A stretch of DNA of 64,000 nucleotides from Botryococcus braunii (Eukaryota; Chlorophyta; Trebouxiophyceae): positions 23,664 to 87,663 of the forward strand of contig KV908643.1 of assembly GCA_002005505.1 (NCBI GenBank). The letters are read 5' to 3'. The notes under the pieces are model-generated. The model saw nothing but the letters and a program-made list of their open reading frames with translations, was not told the DNA's origin and did no database searches. A program made the position numbers and the translations under genes. Positions 56,001 through 63,080 of this stretch are shown here, one piece after another (the stretch's first letter is position 1; every line of letters starts with the position of its first letter).

Positions 56001-57819
56001 ATACATACAGGTTGGCTGTTTGGACAGAGGGGGCTACGAGGGTGGAGTTTGAGAGATATGATACATTGGATACATACAGGTTGGCTGTTTGAAGACTTGT
56101 GATGTTTCCTGACGGAACAGTGAGGTTCCCGGTGAGGGTTGCTGTTTGTCCCACGAGACTCGTGATGTTCGCTGACGGAACAGTGAGTGAGCCAGAAAGA
56201 GATACCGTGTTTCCCGTGAGGTTCGCTATGTTTGCACGGAGGAAAGAAGCATTTCCGAGAGACACGAGGTTCGCAGTGATGAACACATTGTCTGTATTGA
56301 CTTCTGCTGTTGTAAATGTCGAGACAGTGAAAAGATTGCTTAGAATAGAATTGAATGTCCCTGTGTTCGCTACGAGCTTTCCTTGGCTGACCAAATTTCC
56401 ATGAACGACCACATTGTCGCTTATGATATCCGCACTCGTCAAAGTGTTTATCAACCCTGTATTACAAAGCAGACTGTTTGTGTTGGCTACAAGAAGGTTG
56501 ATACGCTGCGCACCTACATCCAAAATCTTCTTGCTTCTATCTGCCGACCTCCAGCTTACTCCACCGTCCAAGCCAACAGAAGCACCTCCGTCCAAATAGA
56601 TAGAGCCATCCATAAAGAGACCGCCAGCTATGCCGATGTCCTGTGAAATTCCCTGGTTTGCTAGAGGCTTTTGAGAGACAGCCGACCAATTGATAGTAAG
56701 TTCATTTTCGGGGTCATTGAGACGCTCAGCTACATCCGTAGCGGTATCCGCTGCCATCTTGTCCGCCATGGCGCCCTGATTGAACATGAGCTGGGCTTGC
56801 TGCGCACCGTCCCAGAGTATCTGGGCACCGTCGAAGATATACCCGCCTATTTTAAGTGCTTCCGAAAGGGCAGAAGGTCGCTCGATCGGATTGTCCCCAA
56901 TGGACCAGAAGCTTCCATTGAAAACCGGAGACACCTGAGTCACCAAATAACTGCTGTTGCTCATCTGGATATTCCCGGTGATGGTGAGATTTGTTAGAGA
57001 CGCAGATGAACCTTCGATAATGAATCCAGCATCGTTTGAAAAGCTTGATACATTCGATGGTTTGTTGAGAATATAACTGAGGTTGCTCACGTTGCTTTCA
57101 AGCCAGTCGGATTGTGATAGACTATTAGACAGGGCATACATTGAGAGGTTGGGGGCGTTGAGGAGGTTCGCATAGTCGCCCGTTGTGGCTACTTGGGACA
57201 GGGTGTTGGATACAGCATAGATGGACAGGTTGGGGGTATTACTTAATGACAGGTACGAGCCCGTTGTGGCTACTTGTGATAGACTATTACTTAAAGCATA
57301 CACTTCCAGGTTGGGGGTATTACTTAATGACAGGTACGAGCCCGTTGTGGCTACTTGGGACAGACTATTACTTAAAGCATACACTTCCAGGTTGGGGGTG
57401 TTGATGAGATTCGCATAGTCGCCCGTAAAAGCCACTTGAGTCAAAGAATTGCTCGTAGCGTAGATTTGCAGGTTTGGTTTGTTGATGAGATTCGCATAGT
57501 CGCCCGTAAAAGCCACCTGAGACAGGGCGTTGCTCGTAGCATACACTTCCAGGTTTGGTTTGTTGATGAGATTCGCATAGTCGCCCGTAAAAGCCACTTG
57601 AGTCAAAGAATTGCTCGTAGCATAGACCTGTAAGTTGGGGGAACTTTTCAAGTCTCCGTATTCCCCTGTGTAAGCCACATTGCTGAGAACAGGAAGGTCG
57701 TTGGATGTCAAGAATTGTGAGACATTACCAAAGCCCGTGACGTCTACATTCGATTGCATGGGTCTCACCCACATAGGGTTTATCAACCTGGACTTGTCTT
57801 CTTGTATAGACACGCCCAT
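53005..57819 (-). CDS. fibre protein with S74-type C-terminal chaperone, 1604 residues
   Basis: N-terminus: seven 27-residue units with core GDYANLINKPN (~45-235), a pattern well known from phage tail fibres. Middle: ten nearly identical 23-residue units with core NLYVSNVSYLSNSTLVAPSV (residues ~576-808, DNA 55395-56092, 69-bp units), then many G-N-x-T/S beta-helix-like turns. C-terminus: SDGRFKKNI ... GFLVEEVQPFIPE ... YLIQAFQELDERI (~1508-1604), the Peptidase_S74 intramolecular chaperone that trimerises and then cuts itself off phage fibres. I chose ATG 57819 because it follows a CATACTAT box and the upstream extension overlaps the divergent gene. Host recognition is the likely role. Confidence 0.85.
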   Translation of the reverse strand: MGVSIQEDKSRLINPMWVRPMQSNVDVTGFGNVSQFLTSNDLPVLSNVAYTGEYGDLKSSPNLQVYATSNSLTQVAFTGDYANLINKPNLEVYATSNALSQVAFTGDYANLINKPNLQIYATSNSLTQVAFTGDYANLINTPNLEVYALSNSLSQVATTGSYLSLSNTPNLEVYALSNSLSQVATTGSYLSLSNTPNLSIYAVSNTLSQVATTGDYANLLNAPNLSMYALSNSLSQSDWLESNVSNLSYILNKPSNVSSFSNDAGFIIEGSSASLTNLTITGNIQMSNSSYLVTQVSPVFNGSFWSIGDNPIERPSALSEALKIGGYIFDGAQILWDGAQQAQLMFNQGAMADKMAADTATDVAERLNDPENELTINWSAVSQKPLANQGISQDIGIAGGLFMDGSIYLDGGASVGLDGGVSWRSADRSKKILDVGAQRINLLVANTNSLLCNTGLINTLTSADIISDNVVVHGNLVSQGKLVANTGTFNSILSNLFTVSTFTTAEVNTDNVFITANLVSLGNASFLRANIANLTGNTVSLSGSLTVPSANITSLVGQTATLTGNLTVPSGNITSLQTANLYVSNVSYLSNSTLVAPSVQTANLYVSNVSYLSNSTLVAPSVQTANLYVSNVSYLSNSTLVAPSVQTANLYVSNVSYLSNSTLVAPSVQTANLYVSNVSYLSNSTLVAPSVQTANLYVSNVSYLSNSTLVAPSVQTANLYVSNVSYLSNSTLVAPSVQTANLYVSNVSYLSNSTLVAPSVQTANLYVSNVSYLSNSTLVAPSVQTTNLYVSNVSYLSNSTLVAPSVSVSNTFTLGNSLANSYIVMGNGQLSVGNAASNTFGFSSVSASGIISNSLSVSNGAYVINNSGIFQRVGNTYTTYNQLPSTINIPGNITSNSVIISNGVQVNGNITASFLFGNASQLTGLPPFSGTLNNNQLPTSITISGNITSNSGLTANSAYIKGTRGILNVSGADPGHMLVTSYTEAVGDVYGIGQYSGGAVRVFHSNSFTPAFTAISSYRGNNVFTDILVVRGNTQNVGIGTSNPTEKLQVSGNVSATFFKGNGSLLTGITGAQLPSTIGVNTLLANTNVLVGATASLTGALVSGITSSGNLTTPVSTLVSNASIQTAGFFIGDGSFLSNINSSDVSGTFTNNQLPSTINIPGNITSNSQVICNGVQVSGNVSANYLFGNASQLTGYNNITASGTVQAAAFSTSGAVLTTSNFFGNISQCTGFINSQLPSTINIPGAINSNSSITTTGNISTPLFINAGYFFGNGSQLTGLTNTQLPANITCNVLTVNSTFQSIGATTLSGLFCGNVNLSRGVGFGYRSITNADTITANVGAFPGWCQANTYWLASTQAWGGASGVGTSTYMVCGNLGASSYFGGTTTSAMPIILANCSIYTWGFLFGDGGYVSNIRGTALQTQINNNRLPTNVNIGGTLQANALVTMGNNLQFSSGAYIANPGVGGNGMSVIWGGATNQSSWVWQSDTNVVAYNKSGVAVWATGAINSDGRFKKNIRNLGNVSSILRNIKPRKFKYNDDMDREEVGFLVEEVQPFIPEIIQPITNPDTGLTNNLLRYEKMTPYLIQAFQELDERITALEKSLKK
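55395..56092 (-). repeat. 69-bp in-frame tandem repeat, 10 units
   Basis: Ten units inside the fibre gene, almost identical at DNA level including silent positions. Neighbouring units share variants (three or four consecutive units with the same AGG/GATACA changes), a sign of recent unequal exchange or slippage. Confidence 0.95.
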
Positions 57820-57862
57820 ATAGTATGAAAGGGTATAATTTATTTCTTGTCTATGGATATAT
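57820..57862. promoter_or_regulatory. divergent promoter between fibre and coiled-coil genes
   Basis: 43 bp separate the two start codons. They contain ATAGTATGAAAGGGTATAAT and TCTATGGATATAT; AT boxes abut both ATGs (CATACTAT|ATGG on the minus strand, GGATATAT|ATGG on the plus strand). Confidence 0.5.
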
Positions 57863-58408
57863 ATGGCTCCATCGATGCTAGAAATTGTTTCGTCATCGTC
57901 GGACAGTGAAGGTGAAACTACCATCAAGAAGGTCAAGCTCAAAGAGGAACGGTCAAGGACGGAGCAGAGTGAGGCTGTGGCACCCACGAAGAAAACCAGG
58001 AAGCCTGCATCGAAGGAAGTCATAGAAAAAAGGGTGGCCGCACTTCATGCCAACAGGGAAAAGGCCATACGGGCGAGGAAAGAGAAAGCAGAGATTGCTC
58101 GAAAGGAAAAGGAACTGGAAAAACAGGAAAAGAAATTGGCGGAAACTGAGAGGGTTATACAACTTAAAGAGAAAGAGAAGGCGTTGAAGAAAAAAACAAA
58201 GCAGCTTAAAAAGGTGGTAAGCTCTTCGTCGGAAGAGTCGAGTTCATCAGAGGAAGAACCAGAACCAGTTAAAGTCAAGAAAAAGGCAAGGCGTGTTGTC
58301 TCAGATGAACAGGGAGCCATGGTGGCGGCACACTACCGGCAGGAGGTCGAAAAATTACGACATGATGCCATCAGGAAAGTTCTCTTCGGGCCGCCTGGTC
58401 ATATGTGA
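57863..58408 (+). CDS. charged coiled-coil protein, 181 residues
   Basis: Acidic Ser-rich start (SSSSDSEGE), then a long Lys/Glu/Arg coiled coil (~55-125), a second Ser/Glu cluster (SSSSEESSSSEEE) and a basic segment (KVKKKARRVV). It ends at FGPPGHM. The Ser-acid clusters resemble casein kinase 2 sites. A scaffold or DNA-condensing virion protein is possible. Convergent with the zinc-finger gene that follows, with a 12-nt gap to its stop. Confidence 0.65.
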   Translation: MAPSMLEIVSSSSDSEGETTIKKVKLKEERSRTEQSEAVAPTKKTRKPASKEVIEKRVAALHANREKAIRARKEKAEIARKEKELEKQEKKLAETERVIQLKEKEKALKKKTKQLKKVVSSSSEESSSSEEEPEPVKVKKKARRVVSDEQGAMVAAHYRQEVEKLRHDAIRKVLFGPPGHM

Positions 58409-58420
58409 TTTAAGGATATG

Positions 58421-58819
58421 TTATTTTACCTTACACGGGTATAAAAAGGTTTTATCACAATATGGACACTCCCTTAGAGGTCTTTTAGAGTGTTCTATCC
58501 TCTGATGTTTCGATAATTGACTTATGGAGATGAACTTTTGAGGACACTTTGTGCATGGGATGATTTTTAATTCGGGATGTTTTTCGTCAATGTGTGCCAT
58601 AAGATCTCGTTTATAGATGAATGTCATATCACATGATGAACAGGGATAGAATAGATTGTGCAACAAGTGCATGTGGATTTTTAAACCACCCTTGGATTTC
58701 GATGCATGGTCGCATAGATGACACTTAAAAGGTCTTTTATCCCCGTGAGTCGTCACGTGTTCTTCGTATTTACTCTGGTACATAAACAGCTTACCACAGA
58801 ATTCACATGTGAGAACCAT
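58421..58819 (-). CDS. C2H2 zinc-finger protein, 132 residues, cut by TAA in finger 5
   Basis: Four complete C2H2 fingers are followed by CPYCDKTFLYPCKVK and then TAA (58421-58423). The next codons in frame read HILKSH, so finger 5 would have perfect C-x2-C-x12-H-x4-H spacing with the stop as its twelfth spacer residue. The frame would go on to about 58357, overlapping the end of the convergent gene. The stop is therefore probably a recent mutation of a sense codon, or a readthrough codon. A DNA-binding regulator is likely. It starts 24 nt downstream of the RING gene stop, in the same frame. Confidence 0.75.
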   Translation of the reverse strand: MVLTCEFCGKLFMYQSKYEEHVTTHGDKRPFKCHLCDHASKSKGGLKIHMHLLHNLFYPCSSCDMTFIYKRDLMAHIDEKHPELKIIPCTKCPQKFISISQLSKHQRIEHSKRPLRECPYCDKTFLYPCKVK

Positions 58820-58843
58820 TCCTTTCCTTACAAAAGAAAAAAT

Positions 58844-59188
58844 TTAGTCTGTTTCTTCCTCATCGGTAGAAGGTTCATAGTCATCGTCTGACATGTCCTC
58901 ATCGATGGCATCATCATCATCGTCTTCGATCTCATCCATGTCTGCCAGATGTGGATAGTAGTGGGTTCTACACATGGGACACTCTCTCTTTCTTAGTCTG
59001 TGATAACAACTGAAGCACAAAACTGCACCACACACCGTGCATATCTTTACACAGGATGCCATGGGGTCGAGACATACAGGGCACTCCGTATTGTCATGGA
59101 CGGTCTTCAAAGCCCTCTTCAATGCATTAAAGGCATCCGGGTTTGCCCGTTCTATGATGATCAAGTATGACCTGTACCAGAATGCCAT
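58844..59188 (-). CDS. RING-finger protein with acidic tail, 114 residues
   Basis: Zinc ligands CPVC (36, 39), C50, C53, C58, C61 and CPMC (70, 73) match a RING/U-box-like layout. The C-terminus is a 30-residue Asp/Glu tail. RING proteins are usually ubiquitin E3 ligases, so control of host proteins is possible. The frame is open 69 nt further upstream (RWIRKYCPHKSWNLDW...) to a TAG at 59258-59260, which is the stop of the 74-residue gene; both could be one gene split by that codon. Confidence 0.7.
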   Translation of the reverse strand: MAFWYRSYLIIIERANPDAFNALKRALKTVHDNTECPVCLDPMASCVKICTVCGAVLCFSCYHRLRKRECPMCRTHYYPHLADMDEIEDDDDDAIDEDMSDDDYEPSTDEEETD

Positions 59189-59257
59189 GAGGCTCTTGTC
59201 TTTATCACGCCAATCGAGATTCCAACTCTTGTGGGGGCAATACTTTCTTATCCACCT

Positions 59258-59482
59258 CTAATAATTCACAAAGTGCCACTGTGTTTCAAACAGGATGAGG
59301 TTCTTATCGTCCCGTGTTTTCTTCCATGCGTAATCGAAAAACTCTTGATATGCCTTGTACCCGTCCTCTTTGTCATATGCTATAGATGAAGGCAGTATGA
59401 CATTGAGAGGCTTTACCGTGAGTCCCAGCTCCTTGGCGTGGTTCATAAAGTCGGTCATATGCATTACCATCTCGTTGTCCAT
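59258..59482 (-). CDS. 74-residue protein, possibly the N-terminal half of the RING gene
   Basis: Starts MDNEMVMHMTDFMNHAKELG behind TGTATAGAAACA and ends ETQWHFVNY at TAG. Helical, with aromatic residues at the end. In-frame with the RING gene; the intervening 23 codons are free of stops and rich in Trp/Arg/Lys, as in a real protein. No family recognised. Confidence 0.5.
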   Translation of the reverse strand: MDNEMVMHMTDFMNHAKELGLTVKPLNVILPSSIAYDKEDGYKAYQEFFDYAWKKTRDDKNLILFETQWHFVNY

Positions 59483-59524
59483 TGTTTCTATACACTATTG
59501 TATATTCTTTAAGTAGTATATAGT
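59483..59524. promoter_or_regulatory. divergent promoter with CTTTAAG and TAGTATATAGTATGG boxes
   Basis: 42 bp between two starts. Plus strand: TTCTTTAAGTAGTATATAGT directly before ATG 59525. Minus strand: TACAATAGTGTATAGAAACA before ATG 59482. It is the cleanest example of the provirus start-proximal box. Confidence 0.55.
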
Positions 59525-60103
59525 ATGGGTATGGCATCTATTTTTGAAAGTGTGGTCATCAATTGTTTCTGTTCACGGACAAAGGAAGAAGTGGAGACCA
59601 AAAAAAAGTACGAAAACTTGTACAACGTCGCAACGAAATACGAAATCCATGTCCTCCCTATTAAGGATGCATTCATGTTGAACAACTTGTTTCCCATTAC
59701 GAATCATGTGAATCGTTGGAACACTTTTGTGGTGGGAAACGACAAAACATACATTTTACAATGCGTAAGGGATATGCCTGGCTTCCCCGAAGTTGAGCTA
59801 GAAAACAAAAAGGGTGGGGGGGTTCTTCCAGAGGAGCTTGAGGCATTCTTCGACCCCGTGTGGGATATGACATTACAAGGAACGCAATTGCAATTCTATT
59901 GCATATTTAGAGCACGGACATATCTGATGAACTCTTATCCAATATACAACCAAGACGGCAAACCAACAGGGGCAATCATCTTCATGCGCCCATTCGATAC
60001 GCTCCCGAATAACAAATATAGTGTAAAATCTCAAGAAAAAAGAAGAAGATCACACGAAATCCCTCGCCCGCCCACCATACTTACTCATCAGGCTGCTCCT
60101 TAA
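59525..60103 (+). CDS. PAS-like domain protein, 192 residues
   Basis: The segment SYPIYNQDGKPTGAIIFMRPF (~139-158) looks like the end of a PAS domain (D-x-x-G-x-x-x-G-A-I-I/F), preceded by FYCIFRARTYL. The N-terminal half is helical, then VLPIKDAFMLNN and WNTFVVGNDKTYI could be the first PAS strands. The C-terminus is basic and Pro-rich. PAS domains sense light, redox or ligands. Assignment rests on this pattern only. The gene is convergent with, and overlaps by 23 nt, the next minus-strand gene. Confidence 0.5.
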   Translation: MGMASIFESVVINCFCSRTKEEVETKKKYENLYNVATKYEIHVLPIKDAFMLNNLFPITNHVNRWNTFVVGNDKTYILQCVRDMPGFPEVELENKKGGGVLPEELEAFFDPVWDMTLQGTQLQFYCIFRARTYLMNSYPIYNQDGKPTGAIIFMRPFDTLPNNKYSVKSQEKRRRSHEIPRPPTILTHQAAP

Positions 60104-60539
60104 TTTCGACACCAAGTATCCATGTGCCTCTTATGGGGTCTAACCCTGAATCACGCGGCCACTGACGCTTTCCGTACATTTCAATCTCCAACCCATACCT
60201 TATGAAGGGTTGTGTGTAATAGTCTTGGTTCCACTTCCATCTCTTGTCCAAGTTGTTCTCCGTGCAATACTTCCGGAGGTGAGTGATGAACACATCCTTT
60301 TTACAAAACTTGCCTTCCCCATACTCCAAAATGTTGTAGTTTCCTAAAAAGTGTTCAAGTGCATTTCGGGCGCAACAATTGTCAATAGACCTGATTTTTT
60401 TGTTCCACCACCACTTTGCATCGCCCACTATGAATTGCTCAAATTCTCTAAGATGCTCTTGTGGTACTTGTTTAAACAGTAAGTCAAAGAGGTCAGGGTT
60501 CTCAAAAGCGACGGTCTTTCGTGTTGTGTCGAATATCAT
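60081..60539 (-). CDS. unknown protein, 152 residues, possible primase/helicase C-terminal-like
   Basis: Start ATG 60539 (MIFDTTRKTVAF) follows TATAGTAGAT; the longer frame to 60650 enters the repeat array and was rejected. Features are a WWWNKKIRSIDN cluster, then KKDVFITHLRKYC and a C-terminal RGTWILGVEI. This looks like the winged-helix end of viral D5-type helicases, which is only a resemblance. No Walker motifs are present, so it is not a helicase by itself. Confidence 0.5.
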   Translation of the reverse strand: MIFDTTRKTVAFENPDLFDLLFKQVPQEHLREFEQFIVGDAKWWWNKKIRSIDNCCARNALEHFLGNYNILEYGEGKFCKKDVFITHLRKYCTENNLDKRWKWNQDYYTQPFIRYGLEIEMYGKRQWPRDSGLDPIRGTWILGVEIKEQPDE

Positions 60540-60589
60540 ATCTACTATACATAGTGATCTTATCTTTAAGTGTCTGTTTTGGACGAAAG

Positions 60590-61322
60590 TGGTGACCCAT
60601 ACCCCCATGACCAGGATGGTGACCATGACCACCCCCTCCATGACAATCAATGGACAATGGACAATGGTGTTTCCAAAATTTTTAATGATTACCCTAAAAA
60701 TTATTTTTCTACCTTTTCTAAAGAATTATATAGTTCATCTTAGAAATTATAGCAACCCATATGATTTACGGGAGACCCCCATGACCCCCATGACCAGGAT
60801 GGTGACCATGACCACCCCCTCCATGACAATCAATGGACAATGGACAATGGTGTTTCCAAATATTTTTAATGATTACCATAAAAATTATTTTTCTACCTTT
60901 TCTAAAGAATTATATAGTTCATCTTAGAAATTATAGCAACCCATATGATTTACGGGAGACCCCCATGACCCCCATGACCAGGATGGTGACCATGACCACC
61001 CCCTCCATGACAATCAATGGACAATGGACAATGGTGTTTCCAAAATTTTTAATGATTACCCTAAAAATTATTTTTCTACCTTTTCTAAAGGATTATATAG
61101 TTCATCTTAGAAATTATAGCAACCCATATGATTTACGGGAGACCCCCATGACCCCCATGACCAGGATGGTGACCATGACCACCCCCTCCATGACAATCAA
61201 TGGACAATGGACAATGGTGTTTCCAAAATTTTTAATGATTACCCTAAAAATTATTTTTCTACCTTTTCCAAAGAATTATATAGTTCATCTTAGAAATTAT
61301 AGCAACCCATATGATTTACGGC
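60590..61322 (+). repeat. 183-bp tandem repeat, 4 units
   Basis: Units recur every 183-184 bp (landmark CCAGGATGGTGACC at 60611, 60794, 60978, 61161). Each ends CCCATATGATTTACGG. The units are almost identical, while the left-edge relatives (44190-44373, inverted 44752-44900) are more diverged. Each unit has a GC-rich half with CCCCCATGA motifs and an AT-rich half. Candidates are replication origin, recombination or packaging site. Frames across it are artefacts. Confidence 0.95.
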
Positions 61323-61453
61323 GGATGCTTTTATTTCTTAGATAAGGGAGGACTTTCGTGTCCTTAACATAGTGGTCCCCCTGTTCATGAGGGCGGTCTA
61401 TATTCTGGAAAATAATACCATTTAAAGACAAGAGGCGTATATATTCTATAACC

Positions 61454-62218
61454 ATGGCTTACAAGTGTGAAAGGTGCCACAAGGAGTTCAAGTTCAACTA
61501 CCTGTTAGACGACCATAAGAATAGAAAGTATCCTTGTGTAAAGGCAGGGGACAGCCCGAATGCGTGCAGGTGGTGTGGTGTTGTTTTATCATTTCAATCA
61601 ACAAAGTCGAGACACGAGAAGACATGTATCAACAAACCATCAGAGGTGGTGTTGAACAGCTTTAAGGACGAGGACATGTCATGGTTCGATGTGCATGTCC
61701 TTAAACAACTGGTGTTAAAGGACTATGATACTATCAACGAACAACTTCGAAAGAACGGAGAACCACCACACCTGGTGTGGTTGTTCATGAAACTCATCTA
61801 CTTCAATGAAGACCATCCGGAGAACATGACCATCCACAGTAAGCACAAAAAAACACATACATATGTAGTACATGACAAGAACAAATGGTCAATCATAAAA
61901 GAGGATGACCTTGTTCATGATATGATAGAAACCTTATCCTTTCTTATTCTCAGCCTTATAGAGGACAAATATGTGTCCGTGGGTCTGGGCTTTGACAACG
62001 GGTTGGATAAAACCATAGAGAAAGTTGTGCATGAAATCTTTGAACCATACGGTGTTCATGACCAAGACGGCATCAAAGAAGGTGTTAAGGGGTGTTGTGC
62101 GCCAGGGTTTCCACTACCAAAATACAACAACAAACAATTAAAAGAGCGTGCATACCACCAGATGATACGCACAGTAAAAGAGGGTCTAAGGATTGTATGT
62201 AAAAAACATAGGGCTTAA
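61454..62218 (+). CDS. zinc-finger protein of giant-virus type, 254 residues
   Basis: Two N-terminal fingers: CERCHKEF...HKNRKYPC (~5-28) and CRWCGVVLSF...SRHEKTC (~38-58). The middle has KLIYFNEDHPENMTI (~113-127), then VVHDKNKWSI. This finger plus FN-x2-HPEN-x-xI arrangement occurs in many large and polinton-like DNA viruses. The function there is not established; DNA binding is likely. ATG behind GCGTATATATTCTATAACC, with TTTAAAG further upstream. One TAA and nine codons separate it from the DnaJ gene in the same frame. Confidence 0.7.
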   Translation: MAYKCERCHKEFKFNYLLDDHKNRKYPCVKAGDSPNACRWCGVVLSFQSTKSRHEKTCINKPSEVVLNSFKDEDMSWFDVHVLKQLVLKDYDTINEQLRKNGEPPHLVWLFMKLIYFNEDHPENMTIHSKHKKTHTYVVHDKNKWSIIKEDDLVHDMIETLSFLILSLIEDKYVSVGLGFDNGLDKTIEKVVHEIFEPYGVHDQDGIKEGVKGCCAPGFPLPKYNNKQLKERAYHQMIRTVKEGLRIVCKKHRA

Positions 62219-62245
62219 ACAATTAACGCATCCTGTTCATATAGT

Positions 62246-62689
62246 ATGGATGACCCGTATGCCGTGTTGGGTCTCAACAAGCACCGCTCAACAAGGGCAG
62301 ATATAAAGCGTCGATACAAAGAACTTGTTCTCATGTATCACCCTGATAAGAATCCACCAGAAAAGAAAGAAGAGATGGAACAAAAGTTTAGAACTATACA
62401 GGAGGCGTATGAAGCCCTCCGTGGTAAGAAAGATCGCCCTCAAAAGACATACACAGACGAGTGGGACGAGATGACAGACATGCTCAAAGACCTCTTGTCT
62501 CAACATGCCAAGGGAAAGTTCCCGTCATATCAACCATGGCGTAATTGTAAAACGAAGCAACCATCCCCCTCCCCCTCCTGGTCATCGTCCTCTGAGAGCG
62601 AAAGTGAGCTGGACAGTGATGATGAAAGTGTCGAGTCGTCGTCATCGTCCTCGACTTCATACTCAATGTGGTCAGATGATGAAGAATGA
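62246..62689 (+). CDS. J-domain (DnaJ-like) protein, 147 residues
   Basis: J domain at the N-terminus: DDPYAVLGLNK, then YHPDKNP with the HPD motif at 32-34 and KFRTIQEAYEAL. The second half is not a DnaJ G/F or zinc region but a Ser/Asp/Glu-rich tail (~107-147). J proteins stimulate Hsp70 ATPase; a viral one could recruit host Hsp70 for capsid assembly or disassembly. The start follows CATATAGT, with GGCTTAAAC 35 nt upstream. Confidence 0.85.
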   Translation: MDDPYAVLGLNKHRSTRADIKRRYKELVLMYHPDKNPPEKKEEMEQKFRTIQEAYEALRGKKDRPQKTYTDEWDEMTDMLKDLLSQHAKGKFPSYQPWRNCKTKQPSPSPSWSSSSESESELDSDDESVESSSSSSTSYSMWSDDEE

Positions 62690-62696
62690 TTACTCT

Positions 62697-62831
62697 CTAA
62701 CTCCATTCAACGATATGGTCCCCCTTGTTAATACAGATTTCAAATGGTGTACGTGTTTTTTTCTTCCGCGTCCGACCCTTCTTATTCTCTTGTGGAGTTG
62801 CATTATCTTTAAGCTCCTTCTGTTCATCCAT
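62697..62831 (-). CDS. small charged protein, 44 residues
   Basis: ATG behind TACTATTGTATGTTTAATAC, similar to the box before the capsid gene. Encodes a Lys/Arg/Glu-rich N-terminus (MDEQKELKDN, then KKGRTRKKKTRT) and ends INKGDHIVEWS at TAG. Convergent with the DnaJ gene, 7-nt gap. Might be a DNA-binding virion peptide; support is position and promoter-like box. Confidence 0.4.
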   Translation of the reverse strand: MDEQKELKDNATPQENKKGRTRKKKTRTPFEICINKGDHIVEWS

Positions 62832-62873
62832 GTATTAAACATACAATAGTAATATATCAAAGATACGCGTAGG

Positions 62874-63080
62874 TCACTTCTTGATATCCCAACCGCCAGG
62901 TGCATTTACATCACGGTATATCCCATACTTTTCTACCGTTTTCTTGTTCGGTGCTTTGATTTCTCCATTTCGTAATTTATATAGATATTTTGATCCATTT
63001 ACCTTCTCTTTGTTCTCGGGCTTTTGTTGATATTCGATGGTCTTTTGAATGTACGCTCTCTTCTGTTCCTCTGTCTTATT
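62874..63080 (-). other. 68-codon open block without ATG, in frame after integrase stop
   Basis: Directly after the integrase TAA (63081-63083) the same frame stays open to TGA 62874-62876. It reads NKTEEQKRAYIQKTIEYQQK, then KVNGSKYLYKLRNGEIKAP and a C-terminal RDVNAPGGWDIKK. It has no ATG, so it is either a C-terminal extension of the integrase cut by TAA or translated by readthrough. The residue pattern looks coding. Confidence 0.45.

Noticed and set aside
55373..56102. Two long plus-strand frames with repeated TEGATRVEFERYDTLDTY or LRGWSLKDMIHW units
   Set aside because: Antisense shadows of the ten 69-bp fibre repeats; a repeat length divisible by three keeps all frames open.
57820..58023. 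Upstream extension of the fibre protein by 68 residues
   Set aside because: It would overlap the divergent coiled-coil gene; the start at 57819 has the AT box and a better N-terminus.
60379..61345. Plus-strand frames repeating TMTTPSMTINGQWTMVF
   Set aside because: They come from the 183-bp tandem repeat; unit length allows open frames, but they stop and restart at 1-bp indels and have no promoter-like box.
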